Source: Phellopilus nigrolimitatus
Taxonomy: Eukaryota; Basidiomycota; Agaricomycetes; Hymenochaetales; Hymenochaetaceae
DNA length: 64,000 nt
Direction: 5' to 3'
NCBI GenBank assembly: GCA_021029095.1
Contig: JAJOHG010000066.1
Location: 62,001-126,000, forward strand
Below, piece by piece: positions 22,914 through 34,241 of this stretch. Below the pieces are notes generated by a model. That model saw only the letters and a list, made by a program, of their open reading frames with translations. It ran no database searches and was not told the origin of the DNA. Position numbers and translations under genes: made by a program. Positions within the stretch are counted from its first letter, which is position 1. Every line of letters starts with the position of its first letter.

Positions 22914-23340
22914 TTATCCTGGCTCGCGCTGGCCCTTATCTACTCGAAGCCCGGCCGTCCTGCCCCTGCAATCTGGGATCGGCAGATTCGACTCGAAAGA
23001 ACCAGCGATTGCTGTGCACCCCCTTCCGTAACGGCGCCGCGACGTGCAGAAGCGAAGGCGGGAGCGGCGGGAGAATTAAATTGAAAAACAAAAATAGAAA
23101 AAATAATAACAAAATAATAATAATAATAATAATAAATGGGAAGGCGGGCTTACGGGTGTACTCGTCCCCCGACTTGTACGACGCACGGTCGCCGAAATCC
23201 GACCCCGCGTCCGACGTGTACGACGGCGGCGACGTCGAGGGGCCCTCCCGGCTCAGCACGCGCGAGATCCGGGCCCCGAGCGCGCGGATCGGGTTCACGC
23301 CGCCCCCGCCGCTGTTGCTGCGCGACACGCTCGTCGCCAT
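22914..23340 (-). CDS. Small hypothetical protein, 94 residues
   Basis: Two exons, 23340-23154 and 23011-22914, join in frame with consensus splice sites. The product begins MATSVSRSNSGGGGVNPIRA, continues with a basic helix LGARISRVLSR, then Ser/Pro/Tyr-rich residues, SGDEYT at the splice junction, and ends in SFESNLPIPDCRGRTAGLRV plus a charged tail. No signal peptide or membrane segment. It shares orientation with the GRGG-repeat gene and its stop is only 130 bases upstream of that gene's start codon. The 142 bp intron contains an (AAT)n microsatellite. Function unknown. Confidence 0.6.
23107..23136. repeat. (AAT/ATT)n microsatellite in an intron
   Basis: About eight AAT units (plus strand, from the AAAATAATAATAATAATAAT stretch) inside the intron of the 94-residue gene; likely length-polymorphic. 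Confidence 0.8.
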
Positions 23341-26300
23341 CTTCCAGCTCGTTTCCCTGCGCTGCAGACTCGAATAGGGAGGCGGGCTGCTGTCTGGGAG
23401 GGTGCTGCGTGCGTCCGTGCAAGGTCCAGGGAAATAGCAACGTTCCATCGGGCGCTTGGCGCCCTCCTGACTTATAAGCCCCCCCTTGCATCATATATTC
23501 CCTATTTATTCAATTGGGGCGGGCCCGTTTCTGGGGTCGGAAGACCCCCCGCGTCGTCGGTCGTCATCTCAGCTCATCTCGTGCCCATCTTCCGTTCTCG
23601 CTGGCGCCCCCACGGTCTGAAACTCTGCTCTGATTCGGCGGGTAAACTGCATATATGTATGGCGTGGCACTGGCAGGCGGTCACGTTGGCGCTTCCCAGG
23701 TCGTCCCCCCCGGTGCGGCGCTACGCGAGGGACACGTTCGCACGCGTGATGCTTCCCGAACAGCCAGAATCCATGTTCGAGCCTGCACTGCTACACCAAT
23801 ATGTATGTATATGCGCATACGTCTGCGTATATTTCCTTCACCAGGTCCCTGATGAGAAGAAAAACGCGTGTGCTGTTTTCGTGCATCAGGCGGATGGCGC
23901 AATCCGACGCGCTGTTCGCCGCCGCCAAAACGGACGCTTGCTTGCGTCCAGAATCAGAATCAGAGCCCCCAGCCGCAGAGCGGACGGACAGGCGCACGCA
24001 CGCCTTCTCGCACCCAATTATCATGCAAGCGCACGCGCACGTTTGCGTACGTAGCACGTACGTACGCGCATACGTATGCACCACCACCACCACCCGCAGT
24101 CGACTCGTCATTCGCGATCCTCGCACTCCAATCTGTCGGTCGTGGCTCGATCATCCTTCCGAGAAACGCCGGCGAGCCAACTTCCTCTTCCTGTACATTT
24201 TATTCGGGCCCAGACCGCTTCTCCGAAATGCTACTTAGTTCCGACGCCTCATCTTTTAGTGTCCAGACTGTACCTTCCCTCAGGACATAAAATAATCGGA
24301 CCTTCAGCAAGCCGATGCGCGGGGCATATATGTACACATCAAACATCCACCTCAAACGAGCAGCGCCGCAATCCAACCATTCATACCTCTTTTTCCAGAG
24401 CCTCAGGTACCAGCAGCGCACACTAGCCACAGCCAACGTGCGATGCAACGCCTATATGTACTGTAATTTTAGAGGAACCGCGCAGTCATCAAGAAGGGGC
24501 TGCAAATATGCCAGAAGATCTCGCGGCTTCACATCACGACGCATCGGAACACCTCATCGCGCATTCTCGAAACTCCAAAACGGTACCACCGAAGTCGAAG
24601 CTCCGCACACGATGCCGGCATAACTGGCACCGGCGTGTTCCAGGCTTCCAGGTACTTACAGATCAAGGGGACCTGCCAGAAACACCGGCCACAACAGCCA
24701 GCACTGATGCACACCCACAACGTGAGCGGTCCCTTCGGCCGACAGCACTTGCAAAAACGCTGAAAAATGGCCAGCCGTGGCTAGATTCAAGAGGGGACAG
24801 CCTTCGACAGCGAAAAAATCACGCGAACAGACCACAGCCCAAACCGAGACGCTGAACGCGGCAATCGCTTCGTTTCTCCATTGCATCTCCTGTGCTATCC
24901 AGCACAGGCATCGAGAACTGTAGCAGCCACCTCTGCACGCAAGGACTAATCGGCCGAAAGGCGCGCACTGCGCGAGGAAGGTGAAAGCGCAGTTACCGTA
25001 GTGCCGCCTGCGCATAATAGGCACGGCAGAACGTGCATATGTGACCACGTGGAAAGGCCATTGGCAGCTGGTTGGTTCAATCACCTGCATGGCCAGTGCC
25101 TGTAAGTATATCTATTCTGTTCAATGAACTCTATAAACTGACTTCGCAGAATTAGAAGGCCGGAGCGGAATGGATGTTGGTGGAAAATAGCACAACCTTG
25201 CGGCCAGAACCAGAGACGGACAGGGCAAGTGCTTAGGTGCTTGAGTAGTTGAATACCAGGCAAACCTCTGGAATGAATAGTTGCACAGTCGAGATACAGG
25301 CTTCCCAAAGCCACACAAGGTCTAGGCGATGAGATCAGGAACGTTTGTAAGAGGGCTCGCATCTCCTGGACGATTTCTGCTTCATGTCTGGTGCATCATG
25401 AAGGACGCAAAATAATCAGCAACTGTGCTGTCGCGCAGAAAATGGTTCAACAGTGAGGGCAGTCGGCAGCACACACCCGCTCGTTGAAGCGGCCGCTTTG
25501 TCGGGCCGAGTGGCGAGCGGGACGAGCACCCCAAATAGCGGCGAGCTTTCTGCGGAAACGTCTTCACGAGCCTACATGGCGTGCTCCAGCGCGCCTTCGC
25601 TCGATTTGCGCAAATGCGGCGCGTAAATCGTTGCAGCCGACGGCGTAACATTAACACGGGAGGTTCTTCAAGTTTTCAAGTGCTGCAGCCGCTAAGTACA
25701 ACGTTTGACGCCGCTTGCAGCTGAAGCTCTCCGTGAGGACCAGCGTGAACGTGGAAACTAAGCACGAGAAGAACATCCCCCTCCCTGTTCGTTCGCTGGC
25801 AAGATTTCTTTCTTTGCCGCCGCCGACTTGCAGAACAGAGGCCAAACGCAGATGCACCCGAGTGAGGCTAAAATAAAGTCGTCAAAAGACGTCTCTCCAG
25901 AGCATTTGAGATGTACCAGGCTCGAGTTGCTTGCAAGTTTCGATTCGTCTTGGTGGTAAACCGAAAAAGAAGCAAAATCTCACGCCACCGCGTGCATGCG
26001 AGTCTTTTATTTAATCGACACGTAATCCCGATTTGAGAAATCTCGTTCGCTTCGAGTTTCCGCCAGTGGTCGATGCTGCAGCAGATTTTACTTCAATCCT
26101 ACTATTTTCTTCCATCACTTGCGCTATGCATTCGCTCGTACCGGATATCCTCCCGAAAAAGAGACGTTTATAATAAAAAGGGGGTAGTCTTCGTCATACA
26201 TAGTGCTTTGTGTCAGAGACAACGCCGTCCACTCACTGCCCGTGCATCTTGGTCATCTTCATCCGATTCTTCCGCTTTCGTCCCCTTCTCTCGCTCCATC

Positions 26301-26729
26301 GTATTCACCAACAGACACCGCAACATAGCTCCACGCATCCAATTCATCGCCAATTTGTGCTTAGCCCGCCTTAACTGCGTCGCGCAGCGACTTGCAGAAC
26401 TCCTGCTAAGCGCCGCTCGAAGGCATAAAGGAATGCAGGCGTCTTCGATGCTCACGGCTTTTGCCTTTGATGTGTGTAGTTGTAGCTAGCTGATAAGGAC
26501 TTTGACGTTGGTGCCGATAAGCAAAAGGCAAAGAGACTTTAAAGTATGCAAGCTGCAGCTCCTGATCGGCGGTCAAAGATCGACGGGTACGAGCGTGGCA
26601 CCATTTAATCCAAAAGCAGAGTACTACAAATAACGAACACCAGAGTCCAACCAATTTCGACATTCTCGTAACATGAACTTGTGGTCACGAACGAAAAGTC
26701 GTTCGTGCGAGAAATTAGCCCGTGTGAGT
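23341..26729. other. Gene-poor stretch
   Basis: Frames up to 157 codons exist but all are basic/Cys/Ser-rich, unspliced and without motifs, and I judge none real. Simple-sequence patches include alternating TACGTACG-type bases near 24050-24075 and a CACCAC run near 24076. The last few hundred bases hold the 3' region of the secreted-protein gene. Confidence 0.45.
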
Positions 26730-27508
26730 CTACAATCCGAGTAGGCCGAGTAGGCCGAGCACGACGCTCAGCCCGAGCCCCTGAAGAATGACAGCGACGT
26801 CGACGAGTCTGTAAATAACGAGAAATTAATTAATTTAGAGTCACGTCTCCAGGTAGATGAAACGAGACGCACAGGGAGGAGACGAGAACAAGGATTCCCT
26901 CGAGGAGCACGCCGACGCTGATCAATACCTCGTCAAGCGCAGTGTCTAAGCCGAGGAGGATGACATCGAGCCCAGGGACGACACCGATAATGGGGTTCAA
27001 CCCGTTGGCAATGTCCTGAATTGAAGTTCGTTTGTCAGTTGAACCGTAAGCCAGAAATTCAGTTGATTCTTTGACAATAACGGACCGACACGACACCAGC
27101 AATTTGGGCTGCAATCGCATCGTCAGACTGGCGCTTGACGAGGCGAGAGCCGGCGGGGGTTGCGGTGAGAGAGCCGTGCGCAGTGTTGAGCGCACTGACG
27201 AGCTGGTTGACGAGGGGCGTGACGGTGCTGGAAGTCGCGTTCCCGCTAGCCACTAGGCTACCTGTACAGACAAATGTGGTCAATCAGCATGTTTCTTTTA
27301 AAAATTTCCATACGACTTTGAACGTCAGAGGTCGCTTACTGAACTGAGGGAGGACCGCGTCTGCCTGTGACTTGAGCGTGGTGAAGACACTCGAGACGGT
27401 CGCGCTGCTGCTGTCGGAGCTCCTGACACCCAGAACCGGGTTGGCGGATGTGAAGACAACAAGGGTCGTAAAGAACGCAAGGAAAGAGACGGCGCGAGTG
27501 AACAACAT
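26730..27508 (-). CDS. Small secreted protein, VPGL-type
   Basis: Four exons on the minus strand (27508-27340, 27261-27086, 27015-26873, 26808-26730) join to 188 residues. Residues 1-22 are a clear signal peptide (MLFTRAVSFLAFFTTLVVFT). A Ser/Thr-rich helical half follows (LVASGNATSSTVTPLVNQLV), then KRQ, a Kex2-type dibasic site at about residue 110, then a strongly hydrophobic C-terminal half (IIGVVPGLDVILLGLDTALD; VILQGLGLSVVLGLLGLLGL). The layout is one I know from many uncharacterised mushroom secreted proteins. It has no cysteine pattern of hydrophobins. Probably surface- or wall-associated; role unknown. Confidence 0.8.
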
Positions 27509-30402
27509 GGCTGGATAGTTGCTGGTAGCTCGTAAGGAGGAGTCAAATGCAGGTGCAAGAGAGATCGCTTGCCTACTGGATTACCAGGAGTTCCTTACTA
27601 CTGGTTTTATGGGCGGCTTTGGAGGCCCAAACATACCCACAACACGGAAAGGTTCATGGCGTCAAAGCAGTCAAGAATGAGTAAACAAGGGAAACAACAA
27701 GTACAATCGATCAGCCGAGCTAGCTCCGCACGAAGTCGTTTCCTTGAGGAGAACAGACAGAACCGCGAGAACGCGAACCATTGCAAATCACCACATAGGT
27801 ACAATATGCAGGTACAGGCGTAACCTCGTCCTAAAGATGCCATCTAGATGAACACGTTCATGTTTTGAGACCGGGCGCTCCACACAGTGCAGCAAAAACG
27901 TCCGACGAGAAATGACGAGTCCGACAGATGCGGAAGAGCTGTCTTAAGACATTCAGATGACGCCTCGAAACGTTTCGAAAAAGCCGGCAGTGAAAATTAA
28001 ACATTATGCGAGTTTTGAAATTAGGGAGAGGCTACGAGGTTTGGAAGATCGTCAATAGCGATGGGCAATTGAGCGCGGCCAGGAATAGACAGTGGATACA
28101 CCAATTACAAGTGAGCAGTGCGGAAGACATTGCCATCCATTTGACAGATCCTTCAGAAATTGGTGTGAGTTGACATCGAATGCCACTTACCAAAGTAGTT
28201 TCATTTGATATAGAAGGCTCGAACCATCAAATGCTCGCTCGTGTTGAGTGCTTCCTTGCTTACTGAAAATGACTGGGGCTCAATTTCGGGGGCTTTCCTT
28301 TTCTTCCAAGTTCGGATGAAGCAGAAATGCATGTACAAGACTCGCTTCGAAGACTTAGAAATATATCTGGCTTGCGACTTGCAGATCTAGGAGCCCTTCC
28401 ATTTCTTAAAAGATGGGTGGTAAATTGCGTATGTATCCCAAAGGAAAGGAGGAAATAGAGTACCTGGTCCTGCCTGTTTCTTGTAAGGGTGTGCTTAAGA
28501 ACACCTTACAAACGCCAAAGTTGTGTAGCACGAGTCATCCAAGCCGCATCACCTTCTGCCCCAAACATTCTCGCACAGAGCTACTTCAAATTAAAGAAAG
28601 AAGACAAGGGAGTCGGCTAAAGCACCGGCACAAAGCGAACCCCGGAGCAGCGAGAGACAGAACAAGTCAGGAGGGTGCTAGATGATCACACTTGAATCAC
28701 GTACTAATCTCGAGTCCGCAACGAGGCGTTCAGGAAACACGGTATGCTCGAAAATATTCCTCGAACCCACGTCTTTCAACAGCCGTTTGTTATGCTCTCT
28801 TTCTCTCCATGGCGCAATAAGCACGACAGACATTCTTCCCCACCAGAGCGGAACGGAGAAAGGTCCGTGGGAAGGATTCTAAAAAAGAAGAAAAGCAAAA
28901 ATCGCGACCGTGACGTGCAGTTCATCAATGATTCGGACTGTTCTCTCAAGAATTCCCCGAGTACAGGTCCTGGCTTCAGAAGGGGAAAAGCGAAGTTAGT
29001 TTCGTCAGAGGCAAAACATTGAAAACACTACTATCCCGTTTTTTATTTTCCATGCATTTCGATGGTTGTCCGGCGAGAAAGTGCGGAGGTATTTTCCCTT
29101 GGTACACGAACATAATGCTCAGCTCACAGTGCTTACCGTAAGCCACTTCTGCAAGTTCATAAAGCTCGAGCTCTTTTCTGCACCTCTGGATGGGCAGGTC
29201 ATTCGTGCTATGTTGTCTGTTTGTTTATAAGCTTGGAACTGTGGCAAGTTTCGAGTGGCGCTTATTTCGTTTCATTCGCTGTACAGGGAAATGCAAGATC
29301 ATACAATGTTGGCATCGACATGGCATCGCAGCCAGTGACTGCCCAGATCGAGTAGCGCTGGTCCTTTGCATCAAAACGTACGCGTGCGAAGCAAGCAGCA
29401 ATGGACGCGGCTCGTACATGCAGTAACGAAGTCAGCTCCGCTACACAGGACGCACCATCGGATGACGCCAACGCGTTTGGTGCATTTTTTGCATCTGGAC
29501 CGCGTCGAGCTGCCAAGACGGTCTGAGCAAGATTCTCGGCCTGCGATGCCCTCTGCCGGTGACCTCGTGATGATGCTCGAGGCGCAATCGAAGAATGCAA
29601 CTAAGAGCAACGCACGTTTGCTGAAAGAAGTACTGAATGTTTTTCCTGTGCGCTCCTTCGTTGCATATTTCATGCTACATTAGAAGCGCGCTGGGGTTTT
29701 TGCAAGCAGGCGGTTTTGACGGAATCAGGCACGGAATGCCCGTGACCTTCTTCTCCAGTGTGCAACACGCACGGCATAACCAGTCGTGTCCCAAAGGGTT
29801 GGGTTCACCCCAATTATACAATATTTTACGCACAGGTTGGCTATGCGGGTTCTTTTGATTGGGAGAACGGCGAAAGAGGAGACGCGGCCCCGCGAGATTT
29901 TCTACCTAGGCGGCTCGAACTCAACTTATTCGCGTGTGCCGGGATGCAGTCCGCGTTGCGCCTCCGATGCTTTACGGACATGAATCGGAAAATGCGATTG
30001 AGTCGAGGAATCAACAGAGCTTCAGTTTGCGGCGTGAATGACAGTCATAAGGCTTGTAAGGAATAGTTGGAAGTCAAGCCGGGGCTGAAAAGGGCGCCTA
30101 AGGAAAACCTGTCTTTCACTTACCTGAGCTCCCCGTGCCTCGCAGGCTACACGAGGTGTTATCCATCGAAACCAAGGAAGCTTGATGTAAAGACGATATT
30201 GGATTTCCGGACGTGGCTTATAGCTGACACTGGTCCCGCCTTCTAGTCAGAAAAAGCGAAACATAAACTTGCACGGCTTTTTGAGAATGAGGTTGCGGTA
30301 GTGTGCACCAAGCGCATCCCTTGTTCTGCTTGTGCCGTTGGCCTCGAGTTCAGTATGAGACGAAACTGCTGGAAAGATTCGGTCTTGCATCGCACTCGTA
30401 TA
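27509..30402. other. Gene-poor stretch with possible decayed gene
   Basis: From about 28009 a plus-strand frame starts MRVLKLGRGYEVWKIVNSDG, and related-looking coding fragments (MLARVECFLAY, LRLADLGALPFLKRW) continue to about 28900 with several stops. It may be a dead gene but I cannot name it. The rest (29.0-30.4 kb) shows nothing I can support. Confidence 0.35.
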
Positions 30403-30677
30403 CAGGGGGATGTAGAAAGTCGTGGTGATCGACATGGACATCCAAAAAAGGAAAATATCCCCAGACCTGTCTATTTATTTTGTTTTCTTTGAGGCAACCC
30501 GGGATTAAGGCAAGAAAGGCTGTATAATGTCAACGGGACACTTTTTTCTGTGAATCAGGTCAAATTCCGGGCATCGAAGGTAGATGTGGAGGGTTCGAAC
30601 GGTTATCTACGGTGATGTGAATCTACTTCCTGATTTGGAAGCAAATGTCGATCACCACGACTTTCTACATCCCCCTG
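30403..30677 (+). mobile_element. MITE, 275 bp, 33 bp terminal inverted repeats, TA target site
   Basis: Begins CAGGGGGATGTAGAAAGTCG at 30403 and ends with its exact reverse complement at 30677. The inverted repeats are identical over 33 bases. TA dinucleotides flank both ends (30401-30402 and 30678-30679), the signature of Tc1/mariner-type targeting. The interior has no transposase. A second copy (264 bp) is at 43162-43425 in the opposite orientation, collinear throughout. A 64-codon frame overlapping the right end is MITE sequence, not a gene. Confidence 0.9.
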
Positions 30678-31053
30678 TATATTGCCAGGAGGTGCAAACG
30701 GCCGTCGGTGGCGTGGGATATTACTCCCTAGGAATCCCATCAATCCGCGGGTTCATTTTCTTTCTCGTATCTTCCTAAGGCAGGCAATATAATAGATGAC
30801 ATATTTCCTGGCGCTCTTGAGACTCTTACTACTGTATGTACATTGCATTAATCTCCAATGACCTATCCTTGGGACTCGGCAGTGCATTAGGTTCAAGCCG
30901 TATACTTACCAGTGTAGGCCCGGCTGTGTCCTTGATTCTTCGCTAGAAAGGTCTGCAACTGGGACGGGTTCTCGTCTACGTGTCCCGGCTCAAGTCTTTC
31001 TTAATATTTCTCACTCGCGGCTACTCGCTAGCACGACATCTGACAACGTATAC
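30678..31053. promoter_or_regulatory. Upstream region of the first tandem STNAT-LPGPGR gene
   Basis: Noncoding; its last 170 bases resemble the region upstream of the second tandem gene (34080-34241), so both share duplicated promoters. No specific site identified. Confidence 0.4.
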
Positions 31054-33549
31054 ATGATGTCGGCCTCCGAATTATCTTCTATGGCTGACTCGGACCAAGT
31101 TTCTTTGGACTCTGTCAGCACGAACGCGACAGCAGACGACCTCCCGGGCCCTGGACGTACAATTGGCTTATTATACAACTTCGCAGGGCGACACCTCGAA
31201 ATGCATCTTGGTCGGGCCGCGGAGAGAATGGGAATCGGGCATCGAGGGACAGCGATTAGGACTGAGATGAACTGTACGACCATCGCGCTTGCGTCTGAAA
31301 ATTCAGAACCACCGTTTTGCGCATCGGATCAAGCTTCGTTGATATCAATCAGTACAAATGCAACTGCAGACAATCTTCCCGGTGCCGGACGTACGCTCGG
31401 ATTATTCTACAGCTTCGCAGGGAAACATCTCGAAACACGACTAGGTAGGCTGGCGGGAAGATTAGGCCACGGACCTCGAGCAACGGCCCTTAGAATTCAA
31501 GAGAACAGTGGGATTGTCACACTCGCATCTGTCCTGCCACGACCTCTTTCTCTTATGAAAGCAAGAAATAGGAAAATCCAAAAGGACTGCAAACGCTTGC
31601 TTAAATATGTCGGGTAATTCATCTTCAATCCCTTTCGAATTTGAAGATGGATTAATGACGCAGCTTAGATCAAATGCACTGTCTACGAGGGGACAGGCAT
31701 TGGACCTTATCATTGATTTATCGCTGGACGATCATATCCGAAATTTTCTCAAAGTCGTAGGTGCAGAACACCTCATTGAACTGGCGCATAAAGAACTCTT
31801 TATACGATACGATTGCAATGCTTCCCTTCTTAGTCGCTCGCGCAAAGCGCTTGTCTCAGTCGCCGATGACGCACTCATGCAGGAGATTAAAACTCTTAGT
31901 GAATCAGGAGGACATGACTTCATTTACCGGTATGACAATGTATCGGATTACATGAGGTACAACTATTTCTTTTCTCTTACTACGATGCTTCATAATTGTC
32001 GATCGCAGGGATCCAGATCGCTCGTTCATCGTCGTCAGATGTTTTGTGCGGCTATTCTGTCCTCCTACAAAGGCCGATTTCAAATTTTCAGCAGTACAGG
32101 GTCTTTTCCTAGAGTACTTGATCATGAGCATCGATATTGCCCCAGAATGGGAGAGTGTCGATCTGTTTTTAAACAGTATTCTTGCGATGGAAGTAGATCA
32201 GGCACCTCAATGGGATTCCTCTAATGACATCGAATTAATTGGAAAGACACTAGAAATAGTTCTCCGGTAGGATTTTTACGTCCTTTTACTTCTTTGGAAC
32301 AGCCATATTTACCTCTCCCATAGACACGCTGATAAGCTACCACGAACAGTTGGTTCAAGGACTTTCCGATGGTTCATTGGAGACTGTATAATCGCGGAGA
32401 ACGATGAGGCTAGCAGAAATAGGCACGCAGCTTGGACAGTTGCTCTTCTGCTTAGTTTCATACACCAAAATGACACAGTTCGAGGGGACTTCTCTTGTAT
32501 CGATTACAACCATATGTGGAATTTGTATCCGCACCCCGTGCTACGGCCTCTTTTCATCAGGCTCTCGAGTAGGCCGAACCTTCTATTTTACAAGATCGTT
32601 CACGAACGGATGGGCGACAACATATACCCTTCTGACATGTCCCGGGTTGTCCAGTCTGAATCCACAAAGAAGTTAAGCCAGGAACTCGCGTTGTTTACTG
32701 ATAGGTTATTTTTCATTCTTGTGATATACTCCCTTCGTTCACACTCATTATTATAGTGAAGATCCACTGCTATCATTCTATTCCCGACAACGCGTTGCCC
32801 CTCTCCTTGTCATGGACAACTATAGTCGAACCGAGATAGTGGAGGCACTATCTACAACTCGATATGCAGGAACACCTGAGTTTGTGCAGTCGATTGAAGC
32901 GCGACAGGTTTGTAACTCCGTATCGAACGATGGATTTCCCCATATTTTGCTATATCGACACTGTGACGCTGCTGGGGACCTGGTACATATCTGTGTAAGC
33001 CCTCTAACTCTATTCCGATCTTCCGTCTAATCACGGGCCGCCAGTTTCAACTACTAATGATCCCTTATCATTTTCACACTTTAGGACTTTAACTGTGTTT
33101 CAAACGGCGATAAACATAGACTAGGAATAAACAATGAAGCCGTGCTCGAGCTGCACGTACAGCGCGGGGAAGCATTCTCCAGCGCAGGCCACCATCCAAT
33201 AGTCGCTGGGCGCATCAAAAACCAAGGGCTTGCCTATGTTGCGGAGGCTCGTTTTCAGTCTACTGATAGATGTTATTGCGCAGTCACTGATGGAATGAAA
33301 CCCGAGAACTTGCGTTTTGCAAAGCAAGATCGGTACTCCCGAAATCATCGGGTGCACACAGCAGAATTGCTCGTCGTGTATGTCCTGCGCTACTCACCGA
33401 CTATGTACGCTGTGACAGATCGAGGTGTCTATGGAGCTGACGAGGGCCTGGATCCAACTGGCCCATTTTCCTGGAAACCCGTGAAGCCTGCAGTGGATCA
33501 AAATCCATATCGATCGTACAAGCATGAGGTGTCCGTAGAAGAAATCTAG
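31054..33549 (+). CDS. STNAT-LPGPGR family protein 1
   Basis: Unnamed family. Six exons (31054-31613, 31669-31956, 32009-32266, 32324-32704, 32757-32994, 33085-33549) give 729 residues. Two tandem N-terminal repeats of about 60 residues each start STNATADDLPGPGRTIGLLY and STNATADNLPGAGRTLGLFY, then GRHLE/GKHLE and an Arg/Leu-rich amphipathic stretch. From about residue 165, KDCKRLLKYVGSNALSTRGQ and ALDLIIDLSLDDHIRN look like armadillo/HEAT-type helices continuing to about 530. The C-terminal exon (residues about 600-690) has AGHHPIVAGR, AYVAEARF and LLVVYVLRY, resembling DM9/DUF3421 sugar-binding modules. No signal peptide or membrane segment. Tandem with its paralog at 34242. ARM and DM9 assignments are inference. 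Confidence 0.8.
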
Positions 33550-33717
33550 GCAGACCGTGAAGTAGGCAAGTCCGGCGGAGATGATTAGAATATGTCTAGG
33601 AAATAATCCGCAATTCTTTTCGATTAAATTCCTTTTGGTCTTAGAAACGAGTGATTAGTCGAAGTCATGCACAAGCAAATATGTGTCGCCTGCATGCACG
33701 GGCTCGCGCGCTCGGCC

Positions 33718-33830
33718 ATGAATACTGCAGACACTGCCTACAACCCGATATCGATATGCAAGAATACCTAAGTTCACACTGCTAGTTGAAACACGCCAGA
33801 CCGTAACTTTACAACCCCTCCCCCACTACT
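33718..33830 (+). pseudogene. Exon 5 remnant of a third tandem copy
   Basis: CTACAACCCGATATCGATAT through GTTGAAACACGCCAGACCGT parallels exon 5 of the neighbouring genes (LSTTRYA...FTLLIETRQVRN) with frame breaks. It lies between the two intact tandem genes and shows that a further copy was lost there. Confidence 0.6.
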
Positions 33831-34241
33831 CGAGCGATTCTACTGCAGAGTGCAGCAGACGGGTGGCGTGGGAGTGCTACGAAATTGGGTTAATGCTTTT
33901 GGTTTTCGTTCTTCCTGTTTATCTCCTTTTTTTACTCCTTCTGAATTCTTTGACTGGGCTACGTTACGGTGGACACACTTCTTGCACTTTCGTAAGACAG
34001 GAAACTCAGAGGAGAAAATGATCCAGTGGCTAGCGCCTGCTACGGGCCGTGGCCCGCACCATGCTTCGCATCACGTATGACCTCCATACTTTATTCTGTG
34101 ATTGAGAAATCGAGCTCAAGCCGTATATGTGTCATTTGTAAGCCTGGCTGTGTCCTCTGCGACTGGTTTTGGCCTTGTGTATCCTTGTTAACGTAGCCCT
34201 CATTCACAGTTACTGGTACGATATTCACCGGCGAACGCACG

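Noticed and set aside
24656..25090. 145-codon minus-strand frame with many Cys/Trp
   Set aside because: No splice structure, no motif, composition of random frame.
30584..30778. 64-codon plus-strand frame
   Set aside because: Lies across the right end of the MITE; the similar peptide near 43200 is the other MITE copy, not protein conservation.
31054..31613. Reading the LPGPGR repeats as a known amyloid motif (HET-s or RHIM type)
   Set aside because: The core residues of those motifs are not present; only general features (repetition, Asn/Gly, hydrophobics) agree, so no such call is made.
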